From Acinetobacter gerneri DSM 14967 = CIP 107464 = MTCC 9824 (GTDB lineage: Bacteria; Pseudomonadota; Gammaproteobacteria; Pseudomonadales; Moraxellaceae), in NCBI RefSeq assembly GCF_000368565.1, contig NZ_KB849544.1, positions 628,787 through 692,786 of the forward strand: 64,000 bases of DNA. The letters are read 5' to 3'. This document shows, piece after piece, positions 20,197-29,372 of this stretch (position 1 is its first letter; the number at the start of each line of letters is the position of its first letter). Made by a program: the position numbers and the translations under genes. The notes under the pieces were generated by a model. The model saw only the letters and a program-made list of their open reading frames with translations. It made no database searches and had not been told where the DNA came from.

Positions 20197-21053
20197 GGGT
20201 GTGTTGACATTTGCAGTATGGAACTTAACCTACAATGGTAACCAAATAAATATACAAGCAAGAGCGACAGCACTTTGATAATTACGCTTTAGCTTGTCAT
20301 ATCGAGTTGAAATTCCTCTAAATTGTTTTAACCTACAGAATGAATTCTCAACTAAGTGCCTGATTTTATAGATATGCCAATCCATATGATCATTGTTAGA
20401 CTTAGTGTTTGATTTTCTAGGAATATTTGACTTAGTTTTTGTTTGCTCAATTTGAGTCCTGAAGTTGTCTGAGTCATAACCTTTATCAGCACATAATATT
20501 TCTGATTCAGTTAAATCTAATTTTGATACCAGATCAGGGGCTATCTTAATATCATGGGAAGTTCCATCTGAAATAATAAACTCAATGGGATTACCATTAG
20601 AATCAACTGCTAAATGTATTTTTGAACTATTACCACCGATACTTTTGGAAATATCTTGATTATTAATACCTGAAGAATGCTGGTGTGCCCGTACGTGGCT
20701 ACCATCAATAAATATCCATTCTTTATCAGCATGTTTACTAAATAATTTAAAAATATTCATAAACTTATCATTTTTAGACCAACGATTGTATTTCTTAAAG
20801 ATAGAGTTTGGCTTACCAAATTCTTGAGGTAAATCTCTCCAAGGACAACCTGTTCTGATACGAAATAGAATAGCTTCGATAAAATTTCTTAAATTTAGTT
20901 TGAGATAAATATTAAAGTGACGGAAAATAGAAAGTAACTTAGACCAGTGTTGATCATTCAGCATTGTACGAGGCATAGCGGGGGTAAAATTGGGTTTGGC
21001 GATTTAATTTTACTATCTCGCTATTTTTTTAGGCAACAAATGTCAACAGACCC
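20197..21053 (-). mobile_element. IS5 family insertion sequence (IS427-like)
   Basis: An 857-bp element. The left end GGGTGTGTTGACATTTG at 20197 and the inverted right end GGGTCTGTTGACATTTG ending at 21053 match in 16 of 17 bases. Both sides are flanked by TA, consistent with a 2-bp target duplication. It carries one transposase gene. Confidence 0.9.
20230..20976 (-). CDS. IS5 family transposase
   Basis: DDE transposase of 248 aa in a single frame. Many relatives in this subgroup are split by a programmed frameshift; this one is uninterrupted. Visible motifs are GCPWRDLP in the N-terminal part, FIDGSHVRAHQH (first Asp), LCADKGYDSD (second Asp) and HLVENSFCRLKQFRGISTRYDK (Glu with the downstream Arg/Lys pattern). 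The element looks intact. Confidence 0.93.
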   Translation of the reverse strand: MPRTMLNDQHWSKLLSIFRHFNIYLKLNLRNFIEAILFRIRTGCPWRDLPQEFGKPNSIFKKYNRWSKNDKFMNIFKLFSKHADKEWIFIDGSHVRAHQHSSGINNQDISKSIGGNSSKIHLAVDSNGNPIEFIISDGTSHDIKIAPDLVSKLDLTESEILCADKGYDSDNFRTQIEQTKTKSNIPRKSNTKSNNDHMDWHIYKIRHLVENSFCRLKQFRGISTRYDKLKRNYQSAVALACIFIWLPL

Positions 21054-21054
21054 T

Positions 21055-21092
21055 AATAGAAGTTAAGTAAAGCGCTTAACTTCTATTTTTTA
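21055..21092 (+). terminator. Terminator, probably the original one of alaA
   Basis: A perfect 13-bp stem (AATAGAAGTTAAG with its complement), a seven-base loop and a T-run. It begins 2 bp after the IS5 right end. There is no other gene between it and alaA, so it probably ended the alaA transcript before the insertion. Confidence 0.8.
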
Positions 21093-21189
21093 ATCTATTC
21101 AATAAACTCTTTATACTTTAACTTACACCCTCTTCACTAAAATATTAAATTCAATTAATAATCCATATACTTAAACGGGATTACCAAGC

Positions 21190-21657
21190 ATGAAAAAAAT
21201 CAAAATAATTTTACTCACTCTAATCATGTTTCACAGTCCAATAATCTTTGCAGACTTCAATAATATCCCTAGCTCTTATGGGAAATGGGTGGGCTATCCA
21301 GATACCGATACTATTGAAGTATCTAAAAATGGAATGGAAGATTACCCACCTTATCCTTCTCTTCCTAGATCTGAAACAAACTTCCCTAAAAGCATGGATC
21401 AAAAAATTATTAATCTTCAAGGTAAAACAATCATTGATCTGATCAACAAACAGCAAATAAATGTTCAGCCTGACTCCGAACTCTATATTCCATCTAAATT
21501 CATCAAAATGATTGATCCACAAAAACAATATCCCACTATTAGCTTTCTCGAACAAACATACTCAAAAGATAGAACAAACTTTTTATATGTTAATGAACAA
21601 CTCGCTTTATACATCACTCCCAATTTTGGTTTTATTTATATGTTAAAAAAACAGTAA
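21190..21657 (+). CDS. Hypothetical secreted protein, 155 aa
   Basis: Sec signal peptide of about 21 residues (ends IIFA-DFNN). The mature part is soluble, proline- and tyrosine-rich near the start (YPPYPSLP), with no cysteine and no recognised domain. Start is supported by its clear signal peptide. It is flanked by the displaced alaA terminator and by the asparaginase gene 200 bp downstream, and is probably monocistronic. Confidence 0.65.
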   Translation: MKKIKIILLTLIMFHSPIIFADFNNIPSSYGKWVGYPDTDTIEVSKNGMEDYPPYPSLPRSETNFPKSMDQKIINLQGKTIIDLINKQQINVQPDSELYIPSKFIKMIDPQKQYPTISFLEQTYSKDRTNFLYVNEQLALYITPNFGFIYMLKKQ

Positions 21658-21836
21658 ATATATTGTTTAAATCTGTATTTAACCCATACTCTCTTGTTTC
21701 ATATAATAAAAATTTTCGTTATAAATTTAAATGATCTTTCTCAAAATCACATTTTAAATTCAGTATGGGCAACAAGCTATTTTTTATATTAATTTAAAAA
21801 TGGCATAGAAAATGCTTAAAACCTATAAATAGATGA

Positions 21837-22916
<1,080 letters not shown>

Positions 22917-23137
22917 TCTATGTGATCAGATGGGGATTGTAGTCTCAATTCACTCGATCCCCTTTGGGGTATGAACTACGGATAGGAATACAAATTTATA
23001 AAAAAAAATTAGTCAATTTTTATTGAGATTAACATATCAAAATCACCAAAAAAAGATTCAATTTCTTTCAAGTCGGTTTTGGTTTTTTAAGTTTAAAAAT
23101 TTTTAATCAATTGAAAAATAATATATTTTCAAAATAG
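22917..23137. other. Intergenic stretch after the asparaginase gene
   Basis: About 220 bp of AT-rich DNA without a gene, ending in the direct repeat AATAG (23133-23137) that flanks the ISNCY element. It is probably the left chromosomal flank of the Xer island. Confidence 0.5.
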
Positions 23138-24618
23138 TGTTATTCACCAATTAAAATGTCTATGCGAAAAACCATTTAAAATGTCCTGTTTTTAACTACA
23201 AGAGTCAAGTACAGGATTCAACTTTCTTTGTTTAATAATATTTTTCTGAGCTCTACGACTCGGCATACTTTTCTTGAGACGGGAACGTTTATTCTGTTTC
23301 TCCAATTCCTCATGTTGCTGCTGGATATGGGCCAGGACCGAACCTAATCTTTTATTCTCAACCACATCATTCTGCTGTAGTCCAGCCAGTTTATTGAAGA
23401 CTCTATAGTTGATCTTCCGTCCTTCATGCATGATTGCCACAGTACCATCCGGGTACTCCAGAAATGAAATGTATTGCCCAACAAGCTTATGATTCAGCTC
23501 TGTCGGTTCAAGCATATAAATACACTTGTCATAGGTCAGGGTCAGATTCTTGGTGACCTTACGCGGTTCCTGCCAGGTAAAAATATCATCCAGTTCAAGA
23601 TCAGATTCGGTTAATGGCCGATGCAGGTTCTTTGAGTTTCGCGCACATTTGGCGAACTTCTGATTGAACTGCTCAATAAAGCAGGGTAACCATATATTGG
23701 CCTCTGCAATCGAACCGATGCCTTCCAGGCGCATCTCTTTGATCAGACGGTCCTGAAGGGTTCTGTTGGCACGTTCCACACGACCTTTGGCTTGGGGTGA
23801 GTTGGCAAAGATAATATCGATGTTCAAATTATTCAGAATCCGCCCAAATTGCGTAATCTGGCTGTCTTGCCTGGATTTTTTATTAACTCTGAATACCGAA
23901 TGCTTGTCGCTATAAAAGGCTAGAGGTTTGCCGTATTGTTCAATGTAGGCTCGGGTTGAAAGCATGTAGTCAAAGGTCGTTTCAGCCTCACAAAAGCGCA
24001 GATGCAACAGCTTTCCAGTAGCATCATCGATATAAACCAACAAGCAGCATTTTGCAGCTCGACCTTCAAACCAGTCATGATATGAGCCATCAATTTGGAT
24101 CAGTTCACCGAAGCAATCCCGGTTATAACGTGGCTGATATGGACGCTTCAGGCGCTTGGATCGCGGAATCCACAGGTCATTGGCCGTCATCCAGCGCCGA
24201 AGCGTTTCTACCGGGATATTCAGGTCAAACATGCTGCTGAGCTTCTCATGCGCCAAGGTGGGTCCAAAGCCCAGCAAATGTTCAGCAATAATGGAAAGGC
24301 ACTTTGATTTTAACAAGTCATCATGGCGACGATGGCCAGGTTGACCACGACTGGCATGTGCCATACCTGAGACACCATCTTGATTGAGCTTCTGCAATAA
24401 CCGGGTAATTTGACGGGTGGAAAGATTTAGGATTTCAGCAGCACGGACCTGGGTAATACGATGATCTCGAACGTCTTGCAGAACTGCAAGCCGTTGAATT
24501 TCTTTGTCAGACATAGTGATCAGCATCTATATTTATATCCAGTCCATGGTGATAAAAACCATCATAAACTAGACATTTTTATTGGTGAGAATATAGACAC
24601 TTTAAATGGGTTCTAACA
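23138..24618 (-). mobile_element. ISNCY/IS1202-type insertion sequence beside a pdif site
   Basis: A 1481-bp element. Its two ends both read inward TGTTA and share an imperfect terminal repeat of about 26 bp (left TGTTATTCACCAATTAAAAT, right TGTTAGAACCCATTTAAAGT, both continuing GTCTAT). It is flanked by a 5-bp direct repeat AATAG (23133-23137 and 24619-24623). The right copy abuts the XerC arm of the site at 24624. This placement, 5 bp from a XerC arm, is typical of IS1202-group elements known to target Xer sites. Confidence 0.85.
23192..24526 (-). CDS. ISNCY family transposase
   Basis: A 444 aa DDE/RNase H-fold transposase. N-terminal helix-turn-helix region (TQVRAAEILNLSTRQITRLLQKL), then the catalytic core with GELIQIDGSYHDWFEGR (Asp), PLAFYSDKHSVFRVN (Asp) and NSPQAKGRVERANRTLQDRLIKEMR (Glu), and a basic C-terminal tail (KRSRLKKSMPSRRAQKN). 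Full length without interruptions. The base composition is less AT-rich than the module DNA to its right, which fits separate acquisition. Confidence 0.93.
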   Translation of the reverse strand: MLITMSDKEIQRLAVLQDVRDHRITQVRAAEILNLSTRQITRLLQKLNQDGVSGMAHASRGQPGHRRHDDLLKSKCLSIIAEHLLGFGPTLAHEKLSSMFDLNIPVETLRRWMTANDLWIPRSKRLKRPYQPRYNRDCFGELIQIDGSYHDWFEGRAAKCCLLVYIDDATGKLLHLRFCEAETTFDYMLSTRAYIEQYGKPLAFYSDKHSVFRVNKKSRQDSQITQFGRILNNLNIDIIFANSPQAKGRVERANRTLQDRLIKEMRLEGIGSIAEANIWLPCFIEQFNQKFAKCARNSKNLHRPLTESDLELDDIFTWQEPRKVTKNLTLTYDKCIYMLEPTELNHKLVGQYISFLEYPDGTVAIMHEGRKINYRVFNKLAGLQQNDVVENKRLGSVLAHIQQQHEELEKQNKRSRLKKSMPSRRAQKNIIKQRKLNPVLDSCS

Positions 24619-24623
24619 AATAG

Positions 24624-24651
24624 ACTTCGCATAACGCCCATTATGTTAAAT
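24624..24651 (+). repeat. XerC/XerD recombination site A (pdif-like), C|D orientation
   Basis: Eleven-base XerC arm ACTTCGCATAA, six-base spacer CGCCCA and XerD arm TTATGTTAAAT. The XerD arm equals that of the enterobacterial chromosomal dif. It bounds the left side of a gene cassette and is inversely oriented to the next site at 26492. Confidence 0.88.
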
Positions 24652-24657
24652 GATACT

Positions 24658-25203
24658 CTATCCAGAAGTTAAATCATTCTTTAAAATTTTATAAATTTTT
24701 TTAGATAAATCTAGATCGGAATAAATATCTTCTATTGAATATCCAGAAATTGTATTTTTTTCATTAAACTCTTTAATTATTTCATTTTTAATGCAATTTT
24801 TTTTAATAAATTTTTTATCTATTTTTATATTAGATTTCCTAATTACAAACATAATTGTATTTTTTTCAATGAAATTACTTTGAAAATTTGATTTAGAAAA
24901 TTTACCAAAAAGAATACTTTTAGAAGAGAATATTTTTTTTAAAATAAAATGAACCCATTCAATTTTATTCCAAATAATATCAAAACAATTATCAGGCTCA
25001 ATAATAATTAGGAAACTAGATAAATATTCATTATCTTCTAATAGTTTTTTTGAGTAAAATAGTGCTTTTTGGAAGAATAAATAGTTATTAAAATTTTCTT
25101 TTGTTAAGTAGGTTATATTAATATTATTTGATTTTATAGCTGGTTTGATGTAAGGACATAATTTTGAAAAATTTAGAAGAATTTCATCATATTCATTTTT
25201 CAT
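24658..25203 (-). CDS. Unknown protein of the Xer module, 181 aa
   Basis: Very AT-rich gene, with a product rich in Lys, Asn and Ile. The N-terminal stretch FSKLCPYIKPAIKSNNI has a cysteine-proline pattern reminiscent of the poorly characterised DUF6875-type proteins, but this is only a weak resemblance. No signal peptide or membrane segment, so probably cytoplasmic. Its ATG directly abuts the stop codon of the oxygenase-like gene upstream with no gap, which implies translational coupling. Last gene of a three-gene cassette between two inversely oriented Xer sites; its stop lies 6 bp from the site at 24651. Confidence 0.6.
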   Translation of the reverse strand: MKNEYDEILLNFSKLCPYIKPAIKSNNINITYLTKENFNNYLFFQKALFYSKKLLEDNEYLSSFLIIIEPDNCFDIIWNKIEWVHFILKKIFSSKSILFGKFSKSNFQSNFIEKNTIMFVIRKSNIKIDKKFIKKNCIKNEIIKEFNEKNTISGYSIEDIYSDLDLSKKIYKILKNDLTSG

Positions 25204-25974
25204 TTATCTTACTCTTAAAAAAAGATTTTGAGTTAGCCTATCAATAATTCTTTGTTCTGGTGCATAGATTACTGGAGAGTGAAATATCATAGCTGGGAAA
25301 ATTAATAGTGAATTGTATTTAGGTTTAGTTATATATAATAAATCCCAACAAGAATTTGATTCTGGAATACCTGTATAACCTTGATATTTAAATAAAATAT
25401 TTAAGTCAGTGTACATTAGATTTTTTATAAATTGAATATATTCACTCTTTTTCATAGGGTCAAGATTTTGATCCCTCATCATTCCCATGATTTTTTTATC
25501 AGGATGATATGGTAATTTATATATCTCACTTGGAATATGTTTGTAAAATGCAGTTCCTCCATATTTAAATTCATTTTCTTTAGATAAATACAAAACACCA
25601 CTTACGATTGAATCATTATCAACGTGTGGAACAAATTGTCTAGCATCCATATCATCAATATAGTCCATTCTAAATCTAGTAAATAAAGTATCAATTGGCT
25701 GGAAGGTTGATATTGGTAAAGATAAATCTGAGTTTAAATACATTTCTCTCATTAATGCATCTTGAAATATAGAAACTCTAGCACGCTCTCCTATATATCT
25801 TTTAAATTGCCCATTTTTTCTAAAACCGCTGTAATCAAAATTATTAGCTAGCCATGTAACTTTTTCTGGATCTAAATATATGTTATCTATTATAGTAATA
25901 TGATCACTTGTATTTGGTAATTGAATCTTTTTTATAATTCTATTTGGATTTATCTCAAAAAATTCTTTAAACAT
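25204..25974 (-). CDS. 2-oxoglutarate/Fe(II) oxygenase-like protein (DUF6445-like)
   Basis: A 256 aa cytoplasmic protein. The core has an iron-site pattern of a cupin-fold dioxygenase: HxD in FVPHVDNDSIVSGVLYL, followed by KYGGTAFYKH, and much later a histidine and arginine in FPAMIFHSPVIYAPEQRIIDRLTQNLFLRV. The spacing and the 'GGTAFY...H' block resemble prolyl-hydroxylase-like and DUF6445 proteins. The substrate is unknown. It is the middle gene of a tight cassette; upstream is a 123 aa protein with a cysteine-containing tail, which makes a protein or peptide substrate conceivable (inference only). Confidence 0.6.
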   Translation of the reverse strand: MFKEFFEINPNRIIKKIQLPNTSDHITIIDNIYLDPEKVTWLANNFDYSGFRKNGQFKRYIGERARVSIFQDALMREMYLNSDLSLPISTFQPIDTLFTRFRMDYIDDMDARQFVPHVDNDSIVSGVLYLSKENEFKYGGTAFYKHIPSEIYKLPYHPDKKIMGMMRDQNLDPMKKSEYIQFIKNLMYTDLNILFKYQGYTGIPESNSCWDLLYITKPKYNSLLIFPAMIFHSPVIYAPEQRIIDRLTQNLFLRVR

Positions 25975-25998
25975 ATATTTAGCCTTTTAACCTAAAAA

Positions 25999-26370
25999 TT
26001 AAAGACAATTATGTGTTGGAGTACAATCCCATCCTGTAATAAATTTATTATCTCCATGATAATTTTCATATTGTTTTCTATCTAAATCACCATTCTTATC
26101 CATGAACCAGACATCTGGCATTTTTCCATATTTTTCTTCATAAATTTCAATGAAATCAATAACACCTTCTCCACTGGACTCAGAATGAAAAATCACATTT
26201 CCACATGCTTCAATACAAAAATCTTCATATTGCTTTTTATCTTTTAATAATTCATGCCAGATGCTATCAATAAACTTACTAAACATTTTTACATCTACTC
26301 CATTTGATGCCAAAAAAAATACTTTTTTAAGCTCTTGTTTTGCAATTTCTTTTTTTTCATCTAGAGTCAT
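25999..26370 (-). CDS. Small protein with glycine-rich-domain-protein-like core and Cys tail, 123 aa
   Basis: First gene of the cassette. The middle (KFIDSIWHELLKDKKQYEDF followed by CIEACGNVIFHSES) resembles the 'D..WH..I....Y..FC...G..IHH' pattern of bacterial glycine-rich-domain-containing (GRDP-like) proteins, truncated to one motif. The C terminus ends GWDCTPTHNCL, an exposed tail with two cysteines, a threonine pair and a histidine. No signal peptide. The start has AAAGGA about 8 bases upstream. Its role is unknown; the compact operon with an oxygenase-like enzyme raises the possibility that the tail is modified. Confidence 0.6.
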   Translation of the reverse strand: MTLDEKKEIAKQELKKVFFLASNGVDVKMFSKFIDSIWHELLKDKKQYEDFCIEACGNVIFHSESSGEGVIDFIEIYEEKYGKMPDVWFMDKNGDLDRKQYENYHGDNKFITGWDCTPTHNCL

Positions 26371-26491
26371 ATCAATTTCCTTTTATTGTGTTGATTTAAT
26401 TTTTTATTTTGACTTACCTTATTTAAGATTAGCAGAAAAGTTAATGAATAGATAAATAATTTTTTAAATTTTGATTTTTAAATATTTCTAA

Positions 26492-26519
26492 ACTTAACAT
26501 AATACGCCTTATACGAAAT
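26492..26519 (-). repeat. XerC/XerD site B, D|C orientation
   Basis: Read on the minus strand: XerC arm ATTTCGTATAA, spacer GGCGTA, XerD arm TTATGTTAAGT. This fits the Acinetobacter pdif consensus. It is inversely oriented to site A, so the two bound a 1.84-kb module. The DNA following its XerC arm is repeated at sites C and E. Confidence 0.9.
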
Positions 26520-26785
26520 CAACTGTATTAGTTTAATTATTTCAATAAGTTGTAATCCATAAAAAAGTCTAGTCTGAACAAACTAGACTTTTTTATGGAT
26601 TCATCACGTTCCACGCCCAATATTTAATCATTGGTCCACAATTTTGATTAACCATAGTGAACAATTATCCCCCATTATTTAGAGCATTCCTCCCACTAAG
26701 CAATCATTTTAAAGCTATTCAAATTCTTAAAAATACAAACAAATTCCAAAACCACTATACGTAGTACAACATTCTCCATTTCCCA
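26520..26785. repeat. Repeat flank copy 1 (beside site B)
   Basis: Together with site B this forms a 294-bp unit that recurs, with scattered substitutions and the same length, at 32363-32656 next to dnaE, and in shorter diverged form at 30663-30820. It contains a strong terminator hairpin and no gene. From 26786 to 26964 the sequence is unique and presumably holds the promoter of the LRV-repeat gene. Confidence 0.85.
26561..26594. terminator. Terminator hairpin in repeat flank copy 1
   Basis: Perfect 13-bp stem AAAAAAGTCTAGT/ACTAGACTTTTTT with an eight-base loop; it can work in both directions. The equivalent in copy 3 lies at 32433-32466. Confidence 0.8.
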
Positions 26786-26964
26786 TTATCAAGCAAATTG
26801 TAGGGAAGCGCCCTACCCAATGCTATCAATATAGTTTGAACACTTTTGATGTTCATTTTCCAAAAATTTTGAAGTATCTGAGAAAGCCCCGCCACCGTAA
26901 TTTTGACAAAAAAGAATGAATTCCGTAGTATTTACAAGAAATTTAAAAATAAAATCGAAAACTT

Positions 26965-28149
26965 ATGACTACAAAAAATATCTGCTTAAGCATACTGGCC
27001 TACTCATTTATAAATACAATTGGAGTTACTTTCGCTCATGCAGATTCAACAATACAAACACCCCAAGGTTATATTGAAATTCTTAGTCAATTATCAAGAG
27101 ATTCTGATGTTCGAGTCCGAACAAATGTAGCTCAAAATAAATATATTTCTACAGCTATTGCGGAAAAATTAGTCAAAGATAATCAAACAGTAAGATTCGC
27201 ACTAGCGCAGAATAAAAACATTTCATCAACTATTGCAGATACATTAGCATCTGATCCAGATGAGGATGTTCAATTTAGGGCACTGTTTAATCCCAATATT
27301 TCGGAAGCAACTTATAAAAAATATATGGGTTCTGAAAACGATCTTTTAAGAAGTGCTCTAGCCAGCAACCCATCAGCAAAGCCTGATTTTTTACAAAAAC
27401 TGGTAAATGATAAAGATAACTCTGTACGTGAAAATGCGATAAGTAACCCACATTTTCCAATTGAAACACTTTATAAATTGGATCAAAACAATAGATCGAC
27501 GCAGTCAATTATTTCTCATAAAAAAAACATTCCCTTGGATTTACTCACGCTTTATAGTAAGTCCAAAGATGAATCAATTAGAAAAAATATTGCCGAAAAT
27601 CTAAGTACACCAACAGCTATAATTGATCAGTTAGCCAAAGATAAAGCACAGGGCGTACGTGAGTCCGCACTCTGCCATCCTAATATTTCATCTCAAGTTT
27701 TGGAAAAAGCAGCATTAAGCAGTTCTTTTCTATACTGTATGGCAAGCCATCCTAAATTATCAATTCAAGTACAGAAAAAGTTGATGCACAGTGATGACAT
27801 CGGTATTCACAGTGCATTAGCTGAAAATAAAAATGCAAATAATCAAGTGCTTGAATATTTATTAAAAAACAATCCAATCATGCCTACTACAAAAGCGCTC
27901 TCTAATCCCAATATTAACCCTGAAAATCTCACATATTTTCTAAAAAGTGATGATTTTTCGTTCAGATCAAATATTGCTGAAAACACAAAAACTCCTGTCC
28001 AACTGTTAACTATTTTAGCTAAAGATCCAGAGCCACTTGTCACGCAGGCAGTAGCTCATAATCCTGCAACTCCTGTGAATATTCTAAAAGAATTGTCGAC
28101 ATCCAAGGATATTGGAACGCGTATGTCTGTTGCGTCATGGGGACAATAG
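26965..28149 (+). CDS. Secreted leucine-rich-repeat-variant (LRV/HEAT-like) protein
   Basis: A 394 aa protein with a signal peptide (ends TFAHA-DST, about residue 26). The rest is a run of helical repeats of about 24 residues with the pattern 'DxxxxVRxxxAxNxxxxxxxLxxLAxD' (for example DSDVRVRTNVAQNKYIS, DNQTVRFALAQNKNIS, DDFSFRSNIAENTKTP). This is the signature of LRV repeats, known as protein-binding solenoids. The solenoid fills the whole mature protein, so it probably acts as a periplasmic binding or adaptor protein. It is surrounded by decayed genes and mobile DNA but is itself intact. The partner is unknown. Confidence 0.8.
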   Translation: MTTKNICLSILAYSFINTIGVTFAHADSTIQTPQGYIEILSQLSRDSDVRVRTNVAQNKYISTAIAEKLVKDNQTVRFALAQNKNISSTIADTLASDPDEDVQFRALFNPNISEATYKKYMGSENDLLRSALASNPSAKPDFLQKLVNDKDNSVRENAISNPHFPIETLYKLDQNNRSTQSIISHKKNIPLDLLTLYSKSKDESIRKNIAENLSTPTAIIDQLAKDKAQGVRESALCHPNISSQVLEKAALSSSFLYCMASHPKLSIQVQKKLMHSDDIGIHSALAENKNANNQVLEYLLKNNPIMPTTKALSNPNINPENLTYFLKSDDFSFRSNIAENTKTPVQLLTILAKDPEPLVTQAVAHNPATPVNILKELSTSKDIGTRMSVASWGQ

Positions 28150-28378
28150 ATTAGGCTAAATTTATTGATTTCCCTCAATCACAACATAACTGCCTATAGA
28201 CATTTTTTCTTTAAGGCATTGAATGATTTTTTCCAAAAAGTTCATGACCTCAATATCTGCAAAATTCAATGAAAGTCCCCTCTATAGTTTTCGAATATCA
28301 GGTCGATTTTGGGGGATGTTTTTAATTCCATAATCAATTGAAAAAATTAAATATTTCAAAAAAAAGGCTTAGCAAAAG
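28150..28378. other. Decayed DNA after the LRV gene
   Basis: No intact gene. On the minus strand between about 28160 and 28276 there is a 38-codon open frame ending EKMSIGSYVVIEGNQ that lacks a convincing start; it may be a fragment of a lost gene. Confidence 0.35.
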
Positions 28379-28504
28379 GCTTTGCCTTTTGATATTTGGC
28401 AACCCAATGCTGAAACTATTGCAGCGATGGAAGAAGATCTAAGCAAAACAAAGAGCTTCAGGTCTGTAAAAGACTTAATGGCTGACCTCAATGCGGACGA
28501 TTAA
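28379..28504 (+). pseudogene. RelB/DinJ family antitoxin fragment
   Basis: In-frame translation gives ALPFDIWQPNAETIAAMEED followed by a stretch ending SVKDLMADLNADD and a stop. This is the C-terminal half of RelB/DinJ antitoxins (LPFxxxxPNAETxxAxEE...F.SVxxLxxDLNAxD). The DNA-binding N-terminal half is missing, as an in-frame stop precedes the fragment. It lies immediately upstream of a toxin remnant. Confidence 0.75.
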
Positions 28505-28615
28505 GTACAGCTCTACATTTAAGAAAGACTATAACGTGAGAAGAAAGGTCAGCATCAAAATACTGTAGATGACGAGCTACAAATTGTTTTAGAGTTATTA
28601 CAAGCTTCCGATTAG
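28503..28615 (+). pseudogene. YafQ/RelE family toxin fragment, frameshifted
   Basis: Directly after the antitoxin stop the sequence reads KYSSTFKKDY in one frame and REKKGQHQNTVDDELQIVLE then LLQAS in the next, i.e. the N-terminal part of a YafQ-type endoribonuclease with a frameshift between them. It then stops, and the catalytic C terminus is lost. It forms a dead type II toxin-antitoxin pair with the preceding fragment. Confidence 0.7.
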
Positions 28616-28819
28616 TTAGTCATAGTGAATTAGTAAGTTGATCTATTAACTTCTCGTGCAATAGACAATTTTTCATCATCAGTACAGTGCAAAACACACA
28701 CAATATTATCGACCATTAAAATTAAGATACATCCAACGCCTTAAGATGCAACTTAAAGCCAACGCAGAACCCAATAAAAAGATTAAACACATGAAATAAG
28801 CTATTCAAAATTCAGTGAA
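28616..28819. other. Gene-free stretch between the dead toxin-antitoxin pair and the IS3 target
   Basis: About 200 bp with no supported gene or recognisable motif. Confidence 0.4.
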
Positions 28820-29033
28820 AAAAGGATGATCAAATAAACTCTCAAACTCACCAACTAATCAATACAGTTGAGAAAAAAGAAAAATTTGACCCATTCAAGT
28901 CAAAATTTTTATTCATTTTTATCGGGTTTTGGCTAACGACCGCAGGCGCATATTATGTCGATATTATTACGAAATATGATTATTGGCTCATATCAGGTGC
29001 GTCAGCTGCACTCGCAGTATTTGCTTGCTGCTT
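28820..29033 (+). pseudogene. Membrane-protein fragment cut by the IS3 element
   Basis: An open frame without a plausible start codon encodes two hydrophobic segments (FLFIFIGFWLTTAGAYYVDI and LISGASAALAVFACCLG) and runs into the left end of the IS3 element at 29034. It is probably the remnant of a small inner-membrane protein interrupted by the insertion. The parent gene is not recognised. Confidence 0.5.
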
Positions 29034-29105
29034 GGGTAATCCCCCCTAAAAATAATAGGATCTAAAAGTAGAATTTTCTCTTAAGATACAAGCAGGAGAT
29101 TCTGC

Positions 29106-29372
29106 ATGAAAACATCTAAATTTACAGACAGCCAGATCATGTCCATCTTAAAGCAAGCGGAGTCTGGTACACCTGTTGCTGCCCTATGTCGTGAACACGG
29201 TATGAGTAATGCAACCTTCTATAAATGGCGTGCTAAATATGGCGGCATGGATACATCTTTGATGGCACGGCTGAAAGAGTTGGAAACAGAAAATACCAGA
29301 CTGAAAAAAATGTATGCTGAAGAGCGGTTAAAGGCAGAAATTATTCAGGAAGCGATGTCAAAAAAGTGGTGA
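29106..29372 (+). CDS. IS3 element OrfA (DNA-binding protein)
   Basis: An 88 aa protein with a helix-turn-helix ([18 protein letters not shown] then [19 protein letters not shown]) followed by a leucine-zipper-like coiled coil ([24 protein letters not shown]), the normal OrfA layout. It ends in AAAAAAG at 29360-29366, a slippery run suited to programmed -1 frameshifting into orfB. Confidence 0.93.
   Translation: MKTSKFTDSQIMSILKQAESGTPVAALCREHGMSNATFYKWRAKYGGMDTSLMARLKELETENTRLKKMYAEERLKAEIIQEAMSKKW

Noticed and set aside
23162..23171. TATGCGAA near the left end of the ISNCY element as another XerC arm
   Set aside because: No XerD arm at the required distance; it lies inside the element next to its terminal repeat and is probably chance.
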